From positions 59,256,270 to 59,320,269 of the forward strand of contig NC_083560.1 in NCBI RefSeq assembly GCF_019925205.1: a DNA stretch of 64,000 bases, given 5' to 3'. This DNA is from Metopolophium dirhodum (taxonomy: Eukaryota; Arthropoda; Insecta; Hemiptera; Aphididae). Positions 27,201-40,610 of the stretch are shown here, in pieces; the stretch's first letter is position 1, and each line of letters begins with the position of its first letter. The notes below the pieces were generated by a model. That model worked only from the letters and a program-made list of their open reading frames with translations, was not told where the DNA came from and searched no databases. Position numbers and translations under genes: made by a program.

Positions 27201-27739
27201 TACAACTTGCTCAATCAATGAGATCCATGTACCTACACCAGATTATATAGACATAATATTATGGTATCATCGTTTGTCGAATTCTATAACAGCTATAGAT
27301 ACCATACCGTATATAGTAGGTATACCTACTATTTAGAATATTGAACTTTTGTACTTATTTTATTACATGTTTTTATAATATAATATGATCTGAAATCATT
27401 ATAGGATCATCGGACACGTTTACTAAAAACTTAGTCCCATAATTTGTAATTGAATAATCAAACTGTTTCAAAATAATTTGAATATTATATTTCATTCTTA
27501 ATAAGTATTCTCGATTGCACTCTTCTATAATTGTAATCAATAGATAATTATGATTTTACCCTCTTAACCAGCTAAACGTATACTAGGTACACTTGTACAC
27601 CCTTCAGTCTGTTATCGGCTGGGATAGTTGCATGATGCATTCATATTTGGAAATTAATTTTACGTTCGTAAACCTATTATTGAGTTACTCTTAGATGGAA
27701 ATTAATAATTTTTTAATAGGTAATGTGGTTTTGTTTTCA
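24206..27739. other. non-coding spacer with GC-rich microsatellite island
   Basis: Around 24,950-25,480 the base composition rises in G and C. That part contains (GAC)n at 25,265-25,286 next to (AAT)n at 25,297-25,317, which explains the poly-Asp, poly-Tyr and poly-Ser chance frames. A minus-strand frame over 24,990-25,130 reads ECGKAGSCLLGAAETC but has no family resemblance that I can support. The remainder is ordinary AT-rich DNA. Confidence 0.55.
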
Positions 27740-28660
27740 AGTCTTATCCGCACAGAGAACATGTCCGAGCCCGGAAACGTGTTCCGTGCGATGTACTATA
27801 TTATGCAATGCGACATTGTCCGCGTAAAGTGCACATAAAATGGAGCCTATAATAATACAATATTGTTCTATTATTTCCACTGCAGTGTTATATTAGTATA
27901 TAACATCATCTCATACGACGAACGCACTGAACGCGTCATAATGTGTCGTATGATGCGTTTGTTCAACCGAATCGGTCCACAGTCGTATAAGACGATCGTA
28001 CAGTATAATATAATATTATAATAATATGTGACGAGTTCGCGTCGCCCGCCGCCGCCGCAGCCGGTTCCGGTCAGATTTTGAAAACGGCTCGCGCCCATTG
28101 GTAGTGCGCATATTAAAATGATATAACGATATATAAAAACATTATGTACGGTCGGTGGACAATGTCTTCGGCTGACGGACACGGCTGGCCCCTGCACCGC
28201 GAACAATATAATATTATTATTATATGACGTTATTATTTTCCGCGTTCACCTGGAGGGCGATAAACCGTGAACCGCTCGAAAATGTTTGAATGCTCGCGGG
28301 TTCGGGATTCCTGTGCAGCTCCACACTTCGGCCGTGAACGGACGAGATGATAAAAATAACAATATTAAACACATAGGCCGCTGTGGGACCGTCGATGAGT
28401 CGTCTTCGGCGCAATAAAAGTGCCGCCGCCGATAGTCGGCGTAACAAATCATATTAATGCTTATTATTATTGCCCTCCCCTCCCGATTTTTTTTCGAAGC
28501 AAAAGGTCATCGTCGGCACTCACTCACTCTTGCCAGCCGCTCCGAGGTTATCTTCGGCTGGCGCTAATTTACACGCGATAACCTATGTCCGGCGATCGGA
28601 AACGGCCGATACTAAGCGTATATCGAGCTTAATATCGATACAATAATATTATGTCGGACA
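27740..28660. promoter_or_regulatory. CpG-rich island, possible promoter region
   Basis: This is one of the most GC- and CpG-rich parts of the window, with runs such as CGCGTCGCCCGCCGCCGCCGC near 28,040 and GCCGCCGCCGATAGTCGGCG near 28,423. It holds overlapping inverted repeats: GCCAGCCG at 28,532-28,539 with CGGCTGGC at 28,555-28,562, and AGGTTATC at 28,545-28,552 with GATAACCT at 28,577-28,584. In an AT-rich insect genome such islands often sit at 5' ends of genes. No core promoter motif can be proven by eye. Confidence 0.35.
28250..28452 (-). CDS. weak candidate first coding exon (hypothetical)
   Basis: On the minus strand an ATG at 28,452-28,450 opens a frame of 67 codons that reaches a splice-donor-like CTCCAG/GTGAAC at 28,250/28,249. 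The frame's stop codon lies across the donor, so splicing would remove it. The frame contains a hydrophobic stretch, MCLILLFLSS, at about residues 27-36. A second frame in the same DNA, without ATG, reads AAYVFNIVIFIISSVHG and then RSVELHRNPEPASIQTFSSG. Only one of these could be real. I recognise neither. The case rests on composition, the donor site and the CpG-rich setting. No second exon is identified, and a chance frame is the simpler explanation. Confidence 0.18.
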
Positions 28661-31600
28661 TAGGCCTATAGTAAGTACATATTATTGTGATGATATAAAT
28701 AGGTACTAGAAAATTCCATCATCCACGTATACCTAGGTATAAACTACAACGCGTCAACAATAAATTATTTCATCAGCAGCGACGGTGATATAAAAATTTA
28801 ATCAAAATATGCCATACAGATAAGTACGGGCTATAGCGATGTGAGTTTTGCCGTCCATCCATTCGCATATTTACGATTTTTTTTTGGGGGAGGTTTTGAT
28901 TTTATATTTAAATATAACATTGGGGGGGGGGGGGGGGGGGGGAGAGAGTTACACAGTCTCCGACGTATAGTAGTTATATATCTTATAAACGTTCATATTA
29001 ATATGGTATAAAATATGAAATAAAACCATATGACAATATATTTTGTAGAAATCTGAAGCATATAGCATAAGGTATAGTGGGTATTTATATTTTTTTTTTG
29101 CACAAATCGGCCGATCATTCATCACAGGTTTCAACACCCAAAACACCTCCTAGGTATGACTCCGAATCCACCTGTACTCGTGAACCGAATATTATGAAAA
29201 TTATGTTAGTGTGCACACGGAAAAAATATTGAAATGAGGGGTTACCTAATTTGATGAACGGTAAAAAAAATTTACCGTGAAAAAAATATCAGTAAAATTT
29301 ACGGGATAAATACACCGAGCTTCCGTCTCTATACATACGACCTAACGCGAAAGACTGGAACTCAAAGTCACTCGAAGAGGGTCACGTTTCAACGTTTTAA
29401 AATGCCCGTCGGACAAAGGAGAAAAGATTGTAATATGAATAAAAAATACGATCGCAAACAAAATATGTGTGTTAGGTACATAATATAACGTTATTATAAT
29501 AATTTGGATTTATTATTTACGAGTGCAAACAAACAGTGGTTAGTGATAACTGATAATATTACAACACTGTAACGACAGACCTACTCAAATAAAATAATAT
29601 ATCTCACAGTAATATTATTTTTATACTTAAACAAACAGTTAGACAATTTAACACGTTGTAAATAATATTTTATAAACTTCTTTTTCAAGTTTATTCGTAA
29701 CGCACGGGTACATAGTTCAACGGTGAATATTTTATAAATTACGGAACGTTCTCAGCCTGTCTATGCAAACTAAAATAAATGTTTTATGTTTGATAAAGAT
29801 ATGAAAAAAAAATCAATCAAATAATAAATGTGCATTGTTGGAACAAAACCGTATAAATATGTAAGCAAAATAAATATCATTGTCGTGGGTGAAAATATTT
29901 ACTGTGTATAGGAATATTATAATTTATAATTTTACATCATATTATGCTCCAACTGCATGACTCGAACAATAACATCTTGTTATTTAATCGACCGGCCGTT
30001 GTTTGTTTGGGAATCTATACAGGGTCTCATTCATAAAAAAAAAAAAAATTGTTCAGAAGAATTCCAATATTTTCCGCAACGTAAACTACAATATTTGTGA
30101 CTATGTGGCAGATTACGAACAACGTTGTTATGATATATATATATATAATAATATGTATCATTATTCATTATGTTGCATTTAAAAATCAAGTCGTCCAACA
30201 TAATTAAAACATCACAATACTCGACATTGTAATATATAGGTATGATATAAGTGGTATATTTGTTAATTCATTTCTGAAGAGGCTCGTTCGTGGTAAATAT
30301 AATATGATAGGAGGACGAGACGATAATTTCTTTTTTTATACATACACGCAAAATCGTTGTGAGTAAATGCGTTCGATTGGTTAAAATAAAGAGTTAGCTC
30401 ATTGTAAGGTCGAAATTACGATTTGAGCTACGGTTTATTTCAAAAACAAAAATATGATTGGGTATTCATCTTCATAAATTAACATTCAAATGCTAAGTAT
30501 ATACTATATTATCTCAAACCTCACGTTTACAATGTACAATATAATATTTGGTCTAATTTTTTCACATTTTTCACTCTAGCGTCCAGATACTGTAGAAGTG
30601 TAGAGTATAGACAACGTCAAAATTATTATGTTGACAATCGACTTCGAAATTATACTTAATAATTATTATTTTATTATTGGAACTAGAAAAATAAAGCAAA
30701 CACGAGTTCCTAAAAACATAAATCTTTATACAAATACATATTATTAATATGCAATTAACTGTAAATCCTAACCCTATCCAAATAAATACCATCCAATAAT
30801 ATATTTTAAAATACTTTTTGAATTTTGAGTAGAGAATATATGGGATTTAAATTTATTTGTTTGATAAACAACGAACACTTTTCCCGGTAGAAAAGTACTG
30901 CTCGAAAAGTTTAATAATTTACAATAAATGTAGATAGGAAGCTTTGTTGATTGGAAATTAGATGTAAATGTAGATTATTCTGGAAAGTTGAAAGTAGGTT
31001 ACAATATTATTGTCTAAATATTAATTTCAGAAAGTTCTAAAAACTGTAAAACAATAAATTTGTTTACTAAAATAGTTGTTTCATATTTTATAGTCAAAAT
31101 TCAAAGATTTTCAATGCATATTGTTTTAATAAGTTATTTTTATATATTTTTCATGGAGCTACTCAAGAGTTGAATTCTAATTTAGTTAGTGAATCTTTTT
31201 AAGGGGTACTTGTGTAGACTATAATTACTGATTTATAGTTATAATTTATTTATAACAAAAAAAAAATTATAGGTATACCTATATTTAAAATAAATCACTT
31301 TTATTTAGTTTACTTGAATCTTTTTCAGTAGATTTCTTATGAATTACTTTTAATGAATATTACTATTTACTACTAAATTTGTATTACTGTTGTAATTATG
31401 ACTAAAATCCCAATATTGAACAGCTAAAATAAAATATTTAAAACTGTAATTAAAATTTGCTGATGCCATAAAATAATTAATTATATCATAACCTATAATA
31501 ATGTAAATTAATTATACAAAACAAATATCAATAAAATAGATAATATGTAGATAAAATACAAATATTATTTATTTAACGATATGACATATTTTTCTAATGC

Positions 31601-33383
31601 ATCTTTGTGCATGTCTATTACTAAATAAATACCTATATTATGCATTTATGTAGTACACAAAGTAAGATTGTTTCAAAATAATAAATCTTATAATATTATA
31701 ACTACATTATAACAAATTAAATTAAATATTATGATTATTTCTTTGATTGCGACATGATTGATAATCGTTTATCATTATGATACATTATAGATTTTGTATT
31801 TTGCACTTCGGGTCAATTCAAAACAAATAAACTTCAGTTAATTTTATATATATAACTAAATATCGGTTTCTATAAAGCAAATTTATTTTAAACAATATAA
31901 TATTGTAATTAAAATTATCGATTTATGATAAGAGATGCATTTTTTTTTTATTCATTGAAGTTATAAGCTAATTATTTAACTTACGGTTGAAATTATATTA
32001 TACCATCGCAATATTAGAAATTTAAGAAAATTAAAGTAGGCACTTCCCATACATTGTTTTCATTGAGATAAATTGATGAAACCCAAAATAATTTAAAAAT
32101 TCGTTGATCCTATAATACTTTGAAATGTCCTTTACAGTCATTGGCCAAAATACAATGTTACACAGTATTATATACCTACATACTATGCTTGGTAAAATTA
32201 ATTTTCACCCATACAGATTTCAAATTTAGTACAAACTGAGAAAAATGACAGCAACATTGGGGGAAAAAGTACAATTCAATTAAAAATGTTCATTTGTCAG
32301 TAAGTTCTTATACATCAATTAAGATATGCTACAATCTAAATTGCTAATCATCAAAACGTTGAATATAATAATGTATTAATGTATTATATTGTTTTAGTGG
32401 ATTATAAAAAGTGTAATAATATGTTGTATAAATGTTAAGAAAAACACAAACAAACAAACAATCGCCGCATTGAGTAATAACTCTGACGACTTGAACACGT
32501 TTTTTATCAATGACAGACCTTGATCTGTTGTCTTATGGTCAGAATTTTATGAGTACGAGTGTTAAACCTTCAGTATAACACTTAAAACCGATGATGTACA
32601 CAATATATCACCTTTGACATGACGATTTGCATAAGTCTCTCATAAATGCAGATATGACAATTGTACGATAAGTAAATGCACTGAATTGTGTCAAGTGGTT
32701 TCTACATTGCAATTGCAACGACATTTTATCTATAAAATAACTGGGACATATAAATTGTATCAGAAAACAAACAAACAAACGATATATTATTTTCTGTATT
32801 GCGAAACTGTGACGATCGGTTGAGGTTTTTTTTTTGTGCAACTAGGTATAATATAATATGTTAACGGAAAAGTTAAACCCCTATTGCAAATTATCATTTA
32901 TAAGATTTTAATTGGAAGTGTTGTATACAATAATAACTTGTATCGAGTAGGTACTCGAGGTGTGCACTTGAAAACTAAGATAATATTAATATATCGTGAT
33001 GTTTTCTGTACAAATATTTTAACAAAAATTAAAAATACAAAACATTCTTATACCAAGGTAGGCAGTAACCTATAACGTCCACCAACGCCATATCATATTG
33101 AAATAAGTATTCACAATTTGCTGTAAATTAAAATGGTATTAATAATGATTGTTATTATTAAAAACCAATAAGTACACTTTTTCATATTGTATAATATTAT
33201 GATACTAGGTGTCTACTATGTTATTATAGATTTTGAACAAAGGAAATCGTGATTTATCGATTTCATAATTTTACACTGATGCGTCCGATGCGTTTTCGAA
33301 GCTGTGAATCAGCTCAAAAACCTCTATCCTCTGGATTTTAAATAACAATTTTTTTCATTATGTTTGAAACATAAATCATAATA
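28661..33383. other. non-coding spacer with 21-base poly-G
   Basis: A run of 21 G occupies 28,922-28,942 and is followed by AGAGAGAG. An 8-bp stem, ACGGTAAA at 29,258-29,265 and TTTACCGT at 29,271-29,278, marks a small hairpin. The rest, from about 30,400, is extremely AT-rich and featureless, with only chance frames. A TACAGGGTCTCATTCA word at 30,017-30,032 looks like the end of a TIR element, but no partner was found. Confidence 0.6.
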
Positions 33384-33560
33384 CAGTGGAATCTGCTTAT
33401 TACGATGCCGTATAAAACGATTTCCAGCTACATTTACTTGGTTGGTTTTACATCACACGTGATACGCGTGTAGTACTTATATTTTTCATCGAAACGAAAT
33501 TTAAATATAATGATGTGATTATCTAGGTCCCTTGAAGATCGTTATAAGTGGATTCCACTG
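33384..33560. mobile_element. pogo/Tigger-like MITE, 177 bp
   Basis: The left end CAGTGGAATCTGCTTATTACGA and the reverse complement of the right end, CAGTGGAATCCACTTATAACGA, match at about 19 of 22 positions. TA dinucleotides flank both ends (33,382-33,383 and 33,561-33,562), as expected of Tc1/mariner-superfamily insertion. CAGTGGAA...TTAT(A/C)(A/C)CG termini are typical of pogo/Tigger elements. The interior has no coding capacity, so this is a non-autonomous MITE that would depend on a related transposase elsewhere. Confidence 0.85.
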
Positions 33561-33562
33561 TA

Positions 33563-35869
33563 ATTCTAACTTATTGTAGTTATGTATAATATCGTTTTGA
33601 AATTAACAAACGAACAACAAAGAAGCAAACGCTCGACAGCAGCTATACGGTTCAGCCCTCTTAATTATTTGTCAAATTCAATCGTATGTCGTTGTATTCG
33701 AGATTAAAACCACCAATCAAAGTGTGCCCATTCGACTTAAATATCCCTAAACTCTTTATTTTCAATTCAATTTTCTGATAGACATCAGTGTGGATGTAAT
33801 AACAACACTGCAACACTTAGGTACATTATTATGTCTTAACTCATAAGTTAACGACAATATTCGTCATAATAATATATTGTTATACAATGCAACGATTCAT
33901 AATAATAAAAATACTTTTGATTTAAATTTAAAAAACTTAAATTTGTAATAATTTATTTATCTGTAACGTTACAAACAATATACATATTATATTAATGTAT
34001 TACAATTTTGTTTTTATTTTTAAATATAATCCTTTGATAGTATTTAACTACAATCAATTCGGATTATCACATGCGTTCCATAAACTAATAATAATTTCAG
34101 ATACACATTTACTTTAAAATAACTAATACGAAATAGTATGTTATAAATCGTTGTAAAAGTTTTCAAACTTGTTTTGTAAATTATGTATTACCTAATAAAT
34201 AATATCGTAGTATTGCAGGGTTAAAATAAATAACTACAGAGGTAACAATTTATTTTATAATTATTTTCTTTGCACGTATAATATTAGAATTATGAAAACA
34301 ACTTCATGTAAAAATAATATTTATTATTAAAACTTTTTTTTTATTTTAAGAGATATATTTAGAGATTTTATCTGCAGATCTTTTGAGCGTATGATATGCC
34401 ATTTAACTAAGAATATAATCATAAGACTGATATACAGACTGTAATGTTCGCTATAAGTAAAATATCACTCTATAAGGTCTATATTGTTGGCATGTAATAC
34501 TATAGGTAGGTACAGAGGAAAAATACTTCGATACTTACCTATATACACTATTTATTATTAGTTATAGCCTTATAGGTACATCTATTTTTTAAACAATCTA
34601 TTTATAAGTTTATAATTTTAAGGTTACCAGAGACAAGTCAGACTGCTGGACATGATCAAATAACCTAATAGGTTATGAATAATATTTTGTGCCACCAAAG
34701 ATGAATAGGTACCAAAGACTTTTATGTTTTATTAAAATGTAAAACGAAGTAATCATCTTTGGTTTTGTGATGTAAGTGGTACTGTGGTTGGTACCTATAG
34801 TATTCTGTCGGATAATAGTGGGTTATAAATGAATGCAATTAGAAAAGTATAACAGACTTCAAGCCGTATACTCGCAAATCTTTTTAATAAAATGGTTTTA
34901 TAGAGATTAAATTTAAACGCTTTATTGTGGTATATAGGTGCACCAAAAAATAAATAATATTAGCCGCATACGCCATCGAAACTGATTTTCTATATATTTT
35001 GTAATTGAGTTATTTTTACCAGCCCATTAAAATTGCCTCGGTATTTTAGAAATAATAATTATTTTTTTACTCGCCTCGTCGGTATACACTAAAAAATCGT
35101 TTCGTGAACGTCCACATATCATATTATGCAAAGTAATTAGAGATCTTTATTGAGAGGGCAGAACCGAGTATGACCGTTTTATGACTTGGGACGGAATGGA
35201 AAATACATTTAGCATATTATATAGCAAAATAGCGATACGACAGCGGGGTTAGAGGGGTTAAAGTAGATACAATTTATAGGGGAGGGGCTCCCCTTAACTC
35301 GTGTATGTTGTGATTTTAATAGTCGACTTTATGACCGCGGAACCATTATATTATTATTATTAATATTATTATAGGTGTATGCCTGGAAATCGAAAAAAGC
35401 AATTTTAGTAGGCAAAATTGGCCTATAAAGTCGTAACGTGATATTTTCGTTTACACAACAATATGCACGGCACGTCGTACTAAATCGAGATTTTATTTAA
35501 AAAACGATTTGAAATAAAAATATAATAACTGTGGCTACAGTATATACATTCGGTTTAATTTAATTTGTTCGGGGTCCCAGCCAAATAATACATACCGACC
35601 TATCATTTTATGATTTTATAATATAATTAAAATTGGATAACGCACTTGTAACGGATAACGTTTGACTAGTACCGAATAGAAACAGTACCGGCGTTTTGTG
35701 TTTTCAAATAATAAGCTACAAAACCAATTATATAAGAAATAAATATAACGCCATTGTTTTAGACCCTGAGCTGTATTGGTTATATAATCAATGATGTGTG
35801 TTTGTTATAAAAATAAATATTATGTCAAAAGACACTTTTTCTATTAGAACAAATATCGATCTTCAACTT
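33563..35869. other. non-coding spacer
   Basis: AT-rich DNA without a gene. Small structures only: an imperfect palindrome at about 34,692-34,766 (ACCAAAGATGA and TCATCTTTGGT, about 50 bp apart), which could be a very short MITE, and GGGAGGGGCTCCCCTT at 35,279-35,294, a short hairpin. Confidence 0.6.
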
Positions 35870-36010
35870 AGTCCTTTAGTTGAAGAGGTGAAGTGGTTCC
35901 TGGTAGAAAATTGGATCTAATTGGTACTTTTTGGAAAACAGTAATTAAAGAGAAAATAAGCTTATATAAACTGAATCATATACATTATATTATACTCCAA
36001 CTTTTGACAA
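35870..36010 (-). repeat. fragment of dispersed repeat (63.4-kb family)
   Basis: GGTAGAAAATTGGATCTAAT, TGGTACTTTTTGG and the following A-rich sequence match the reverse complement of 63,520-63,570 and the fragment at 24,090-24,205. GGTAGAAAATTGGATCTA is identical between the two minus-strand fragments over 18 bases. No coding content. Confidence 0.65.
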
Positions 36011-37594
36011 AACGGCTTTTATTATTTTGTCAGCACTCAAAAACAAAAAATAAACAATTTTTTTTTATCTGCGTTTGAATTTCAAACTTCTATACATTAT
36101 CAAATTATTTTACAGTTAAAAATGAATAATATTTTTAATTTTTAAAGCTAATGCTTAAAAATGTAATAATATAAGGTTCCACATAATAATATGTTATTCT
36201 TACAATCATCTCTAAAAATCTAAAAACACGTATGCACAATTGTTTTTATAGACATTTAAATTTTAAATTTTAATTAGATTGGATATTAGAACAAATCATA
36301 ACAAAATTTTAGTTATTTTTTTGTAATTCGATAAATGATATTCGTAGAGTTTTGCAACTTTTTCCATGATGTATTTGATTATTTACGCGATTTAATTTTT
36401 AAAATATTATTTAGATAACTTCGCAACGGTCTACGGTGCGTTGGTAACAACTTAATATTATAATAATTTATTAGTTAATTATACAGCTAGTAGAAAACTA
36501 ATATGAAATAATATATGTGATTTGATTTTTGTAAAAATTATATCGACTTACTGTAAGTATTACTTAGAGTGATATAATAATATATAATATAATAAATAAA
36601 AACATATAAATGTAGGTATAATTAAATATCCTGGGAATAAGTATAGGCAGACGGACGGTCTCTGCTCAGCTTCGATTTTTTTTTACAATGATTTATCATT
36701 AAATTAAAATACTCAACAACGTGGTACACTTTTAACACCTATAGTTTATAGCGGACCAAATTCCACGGTTTTTTATATATATATAATATATACATAATAT
36801 AATATAGACTATACATACCTACGTTTTTAAAATTAGGTACATAATATTATTCAGTTCGTGTTTGAAATCAAATTCTCTATCGACTTCTCGCCGACAATAA
36901 TAATATGTTCAAGAGAAGAAAAAAAACGCATATAAAAATACCTATAAGAAGTTGGACATAATATTATAAGAATTAAGAGGGCTTTATAATTCTTAAGACA
37001 ATAAAAGCCGAGCGTTTACACGTGGTAATGTGGCATAATCTATGCGTATACCTGACTTTGGGTTGAGTAATTGTTTTTATTTTTAGAAGAACAACACTGA
37101 TTACAACGTTTATTTGTTTGCTAATCCTGCACGCCGTAGGTACACGTTGTATCGGTTTATGTGAATATTAATTGTACCTATTATATACGAATACCTATAT
37201 GCTACAGGCATTGTCCATAAATGCATTTAAATAACTTTGCAAGTTTTAAACTTTAAATGGAAGGTTATTATTTAAAGAGGACATGGTAGGGGTATTATAG
37301 AAACAAAATATGTTAACATGGCAAAATAAACAGAATTGAATAGATACCACGCGGCTAAGTACCTATATTTTTTTAAATTTATGTATTTGTTTATTAATTG
37401 TAACTACAAGTTGTTTAGGTGCGATTATGGATGGAGTTTGATGCATAAAAGATGGGTGGGCGTGTATTTTCCCCGAAGAATTTAAATATTTCACCACACC
37501 ACTATAGGTGTGTATATACATACCATAAATCTATATATTTTTCAGTAAAAATATCCTCGAGATGGGCGTGTATAAGATCCAACGTAGTATGAAC
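36011..37594. other. non-coding spacer
   Basis: Ordinary AT-rich DNA with a TA tract near 36,776-36,792 and a short GC-richer word at 36,649-36,676 (AGACGGACGGTCTCTGCTC). Nothing else is recognised. Confidence 0.6.
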
Positions 37595-37896
37595 CAAAGA
37601 CTGGAACCTTACCGAAAAGAACCTGTTTTGGAACCGGAACCCTTTGAATATTGGGAACCGAAACCTCACCGGAACCCTTATTTAAATTAAATAACCTTAC
37701 CGGAACCGATACTTTTACTATACTTACATATTTTAAAACCGTTAACAATTTTTTTATTTTTTAAGAACCGAAAAGAAACTGAAACCTAAATTTTAGTTTT
37801 TCTGGGAACCAAACCGGAACCGGATCGGAAATTTTAGTTTTTCGGGGACCCAAACAGGAACCGGAACCAATAAAATCATCAAGGTTCCAGTCCCTG
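37595..37896 (-). mobile_element. hAT-like MITE rich in GGTTCC, copy 1 (302 bp)
   Basis: The segment is built of many GGAACC/GGTTCC words. It begins CAAAGACTGGAACCTTACC and ends AAGGTTCCAGTCCCTG, so its ends are inverted repeats of each other around GACTGGAACCTT. It is the reverse-complement equivalent of 40,885-41,169, over its whole length with point differences and small gaps. Flanking 8-mers are not a good match here, so this copy is older or its edges have decayed. The valine- and proline-rich frames that cross it come from the repeated words, not from a gene. Confidence 0.8.
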
Positions 37897-40610
37897 GACT
37901 ATGTACCCGATTGTTTCGAGTTGTCACACACTTATACCCAATCGTCAATCGTCATAATATTATTATGAACCTAACCTTTCCTAAACGAACTATTTCAGTT
38001 GTCTTGGTACCTATAATATTTACTCAGTAGTAGTTGGGTGAATAAGGGTAGATGATATTATTATTTGTGGTATGATAGCGGAAGTGACTATTTACCAACT
38101 TTTATGCATACTTATGATATACCTATAATGTGTTTGAAAATAGCTAAAATTATGGCCAAATATTGTGTTAGATGTCTGGGGGGCGTTTTCATTATCTCGT
38201 TGTATGGGTCATTCGAAATCGATATGGTATATTATCATTACCACCAATTTTTTGAACTTATCATCAATTAGTTAAGAACTGTAATCGTAATATCCGAAAA
38301 GACGAAAAAATGTGACATAATATCGACCACCAGCCTTCGTTCCTGGACGAGTTGGTGGTGCTGTGTTAGTCGTGGTTGAAGAACACGAAGACCGTGATGA
38401 TCACTCGTTGTGTATTATAATATATTATAGGAGATTTTCTATTCTCCCTCTTTCAATAATGCACCAACTAACGTTTTTGGAAGTATTTTTCTACATAGTT
38501 TAAAGTTAATATACAAATTCAATTTTTATGCAGTTTAATTCCCAGAAAATATTCTGTTAAGGATAATAAAACTAAAAATACGGAACGTTGAAAAAAAATA
38601 ATTACACTATAATTTTTTTAAAAAAATGGTGCATTAATGGATTATGAGTTCAAAATTTACATAGGTAAGACAAAAATTAAAAATATTTTAGACACGTTAA
38701 TAGTTAACACCTTTCGTGCTAATTAGTGTTTACCTTTACAAGAATCACCTTGTACAATTGCAAAGTATTCACTTGTTTATTTCAACAGATGGAAAACACA
38801 ATAAAATATAAATAATTAATATCAATAATTTATTTTTGAATATAATCATAACTCATAACTGATGAGTAGGCGATATTATCCGTAGGTAGGTGGTAGCTAT
38901 TTCGAATTCAAAATAAATATAATTACGATATAAAAATCTAGTCTGCGTACAACATATTGCAAAATAATATACATAGACATCTCAACTATATATTATACCT
39001 ATATTATAATTGGAATTTACAATATAACAAATAATTTTACGCATTTTTAATGAATACCTGTATGACTTTGTTTAGGAATATAACGTACTACTTATACATT
39101 TTTAAGACGACCTAATGATTAAAATATTATGAGGAGTGATACATTTGACTAAATTTATTGAATATAGAGTAATCTATTAACCTCCATGTAGTTAACTTCT
39201 GGTACAAATGACACGACGTATTATTCAATGCAGGCATACAGAAATAATTGTAAATATAAAAACCGTATGTACTATGTAATGCTAGTGGTTTAATCACATT
39301 CATTATGCAATTTTACCGGTGTTTTGTAATGCACCTACATTGTACAATATATCACTTAAAAAACTCCAGACACAATGGTGGAGGCTAAAGCCCTCTCGGC
39401 TACCCTCTCCACACCGTCGGCTTTCTATCTATATTACTGGTACAAGTAAGATTTTCTGATTACATGTATTTAGTATTTTTCCATACATAGATTATACATT
39501 GTTAAACGAAAATCATTACATTTAACGTACATTTTACTTCAGTTTAATTGAACATTTTAAAATCATACTATTTATAGAATAGACTATTCATCGATTTTGA
39601 GCCAACAAAATGTGTTTTTGCCAATTCAGAAAATGTTTTTATTTTTATTCTACAACGGTGATAGAATAAAATATCACTATTTAATCAACAAAAAACTATA
39701 GGTACCTATACGCAACACACAAACTTAAAATTCCGTCAAATACTTGCGAATGAAATAAGCTAGATGGCTAAGCTTTTTATTTTTTATAATTTGGTTATTT
39801 AGTTGCTTTTTTTCACCAAAAAAAACAGTGTATTATGATAAATCAGTATTTATGTCTTCAAGTCTCAAGACACATTATGCGTATAACTTCTAGTGCTCTA
39901 TCATCTTGGAGATTACATTGGTTACCAAAAATAACTTGGCCGAAAAGTCGTAAAATTCTTCAAACACCTATGTTTAAAATTTGTGTGCCAAGTTATTTTT
40001 GTGTTTCTAAAGCGTGACCGGAATTAAATAAGTAATTTCTTAGGATTATATTCATAAATAAATCAGAATAATATGATATTAAAATTTATAAGAAAAAAAT
40101 TGTTCAAAAGAAGTCTTTAAATCGTTTTATTAGAATTTTATTCACGCGCCAATAAAAAATATTCGAAATTCTGCGAACACGATTAATCATACAAAACAAA
40201 CGAGCACGACCTACATCAACATAATATAATTTTACTGATGAATAATATAAGCCAAATTATACATATTAATTATAATTCCGTGACTATAGTAGTTGTGCAC
40301 GCTATAGCATAAACTATTTCCGTTACATATATTATATTAAAATATACAGTGTGTCAGTAAATTACCAACCTACGTCTAAATATTATATCATTATAGCTAT
40401 TGTACATATAGTCGTATTCGGCCACATATTTTGCCACCCCGACTGTTTGGAAGAAAACAAATTATAATAATTTGTAATTATATTTAACAAATCGCTGTTT
40501 CATTTTGTACCTATAGTAATATTATGGAATGCATGCTTGCGGTGTAGGATGCTACATACCGTGTACCCTACGGTGGTCCTTATTTTTTATTTGTGATTTT
40601 TTTTTCAGAT
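37897..40610. other. non-coding spacer with hairpin and GC-rich insert
   Basis: At 38,325-38,405 a GC-rich stretch interrupts AT-rich DNA. It is open on both strands: the plus strand gives PPAFVPGRVGGAVLVVVEEH, the minus strand SSRSSCSSTTTNTAPPTRPG. I recognise neither, and it may be a fragment of a retroposed gene or repeat. At 39,366-39,422 another GC-richer piece (GGTGGAGGCTAAAGCCCTC) may be repeat-derived. No gene is supported. Confidence 0.5.
39926..40001. repeat. perfect 15-bp inverted repeat (hairpin)
   Basis: CAAAAATAACTTGGC at 39,926-39,940 is the exact reverse complement of GCCAAGTTATTTTTG at 39,987-40,001, leaving a 46-base loop. The arms have no mismatch. It could be a tiny MITE remnant or an RNA hairpin. 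No terminal target duplication is obvious. Confidence 0.7.

Noticed and set aside
35279..35294. GGGAGGGGCTCCCCTT as a terminator
   Set aside because: A short palindrome without transcription context in a eukaryotic spacer.
37542..37748. Val/Pro-rich frames over the GGTTCC elements (also 40,945-41,312)
   Set aside because: They come from GGTTCC words in a non-coding MITE and occur on both strands.
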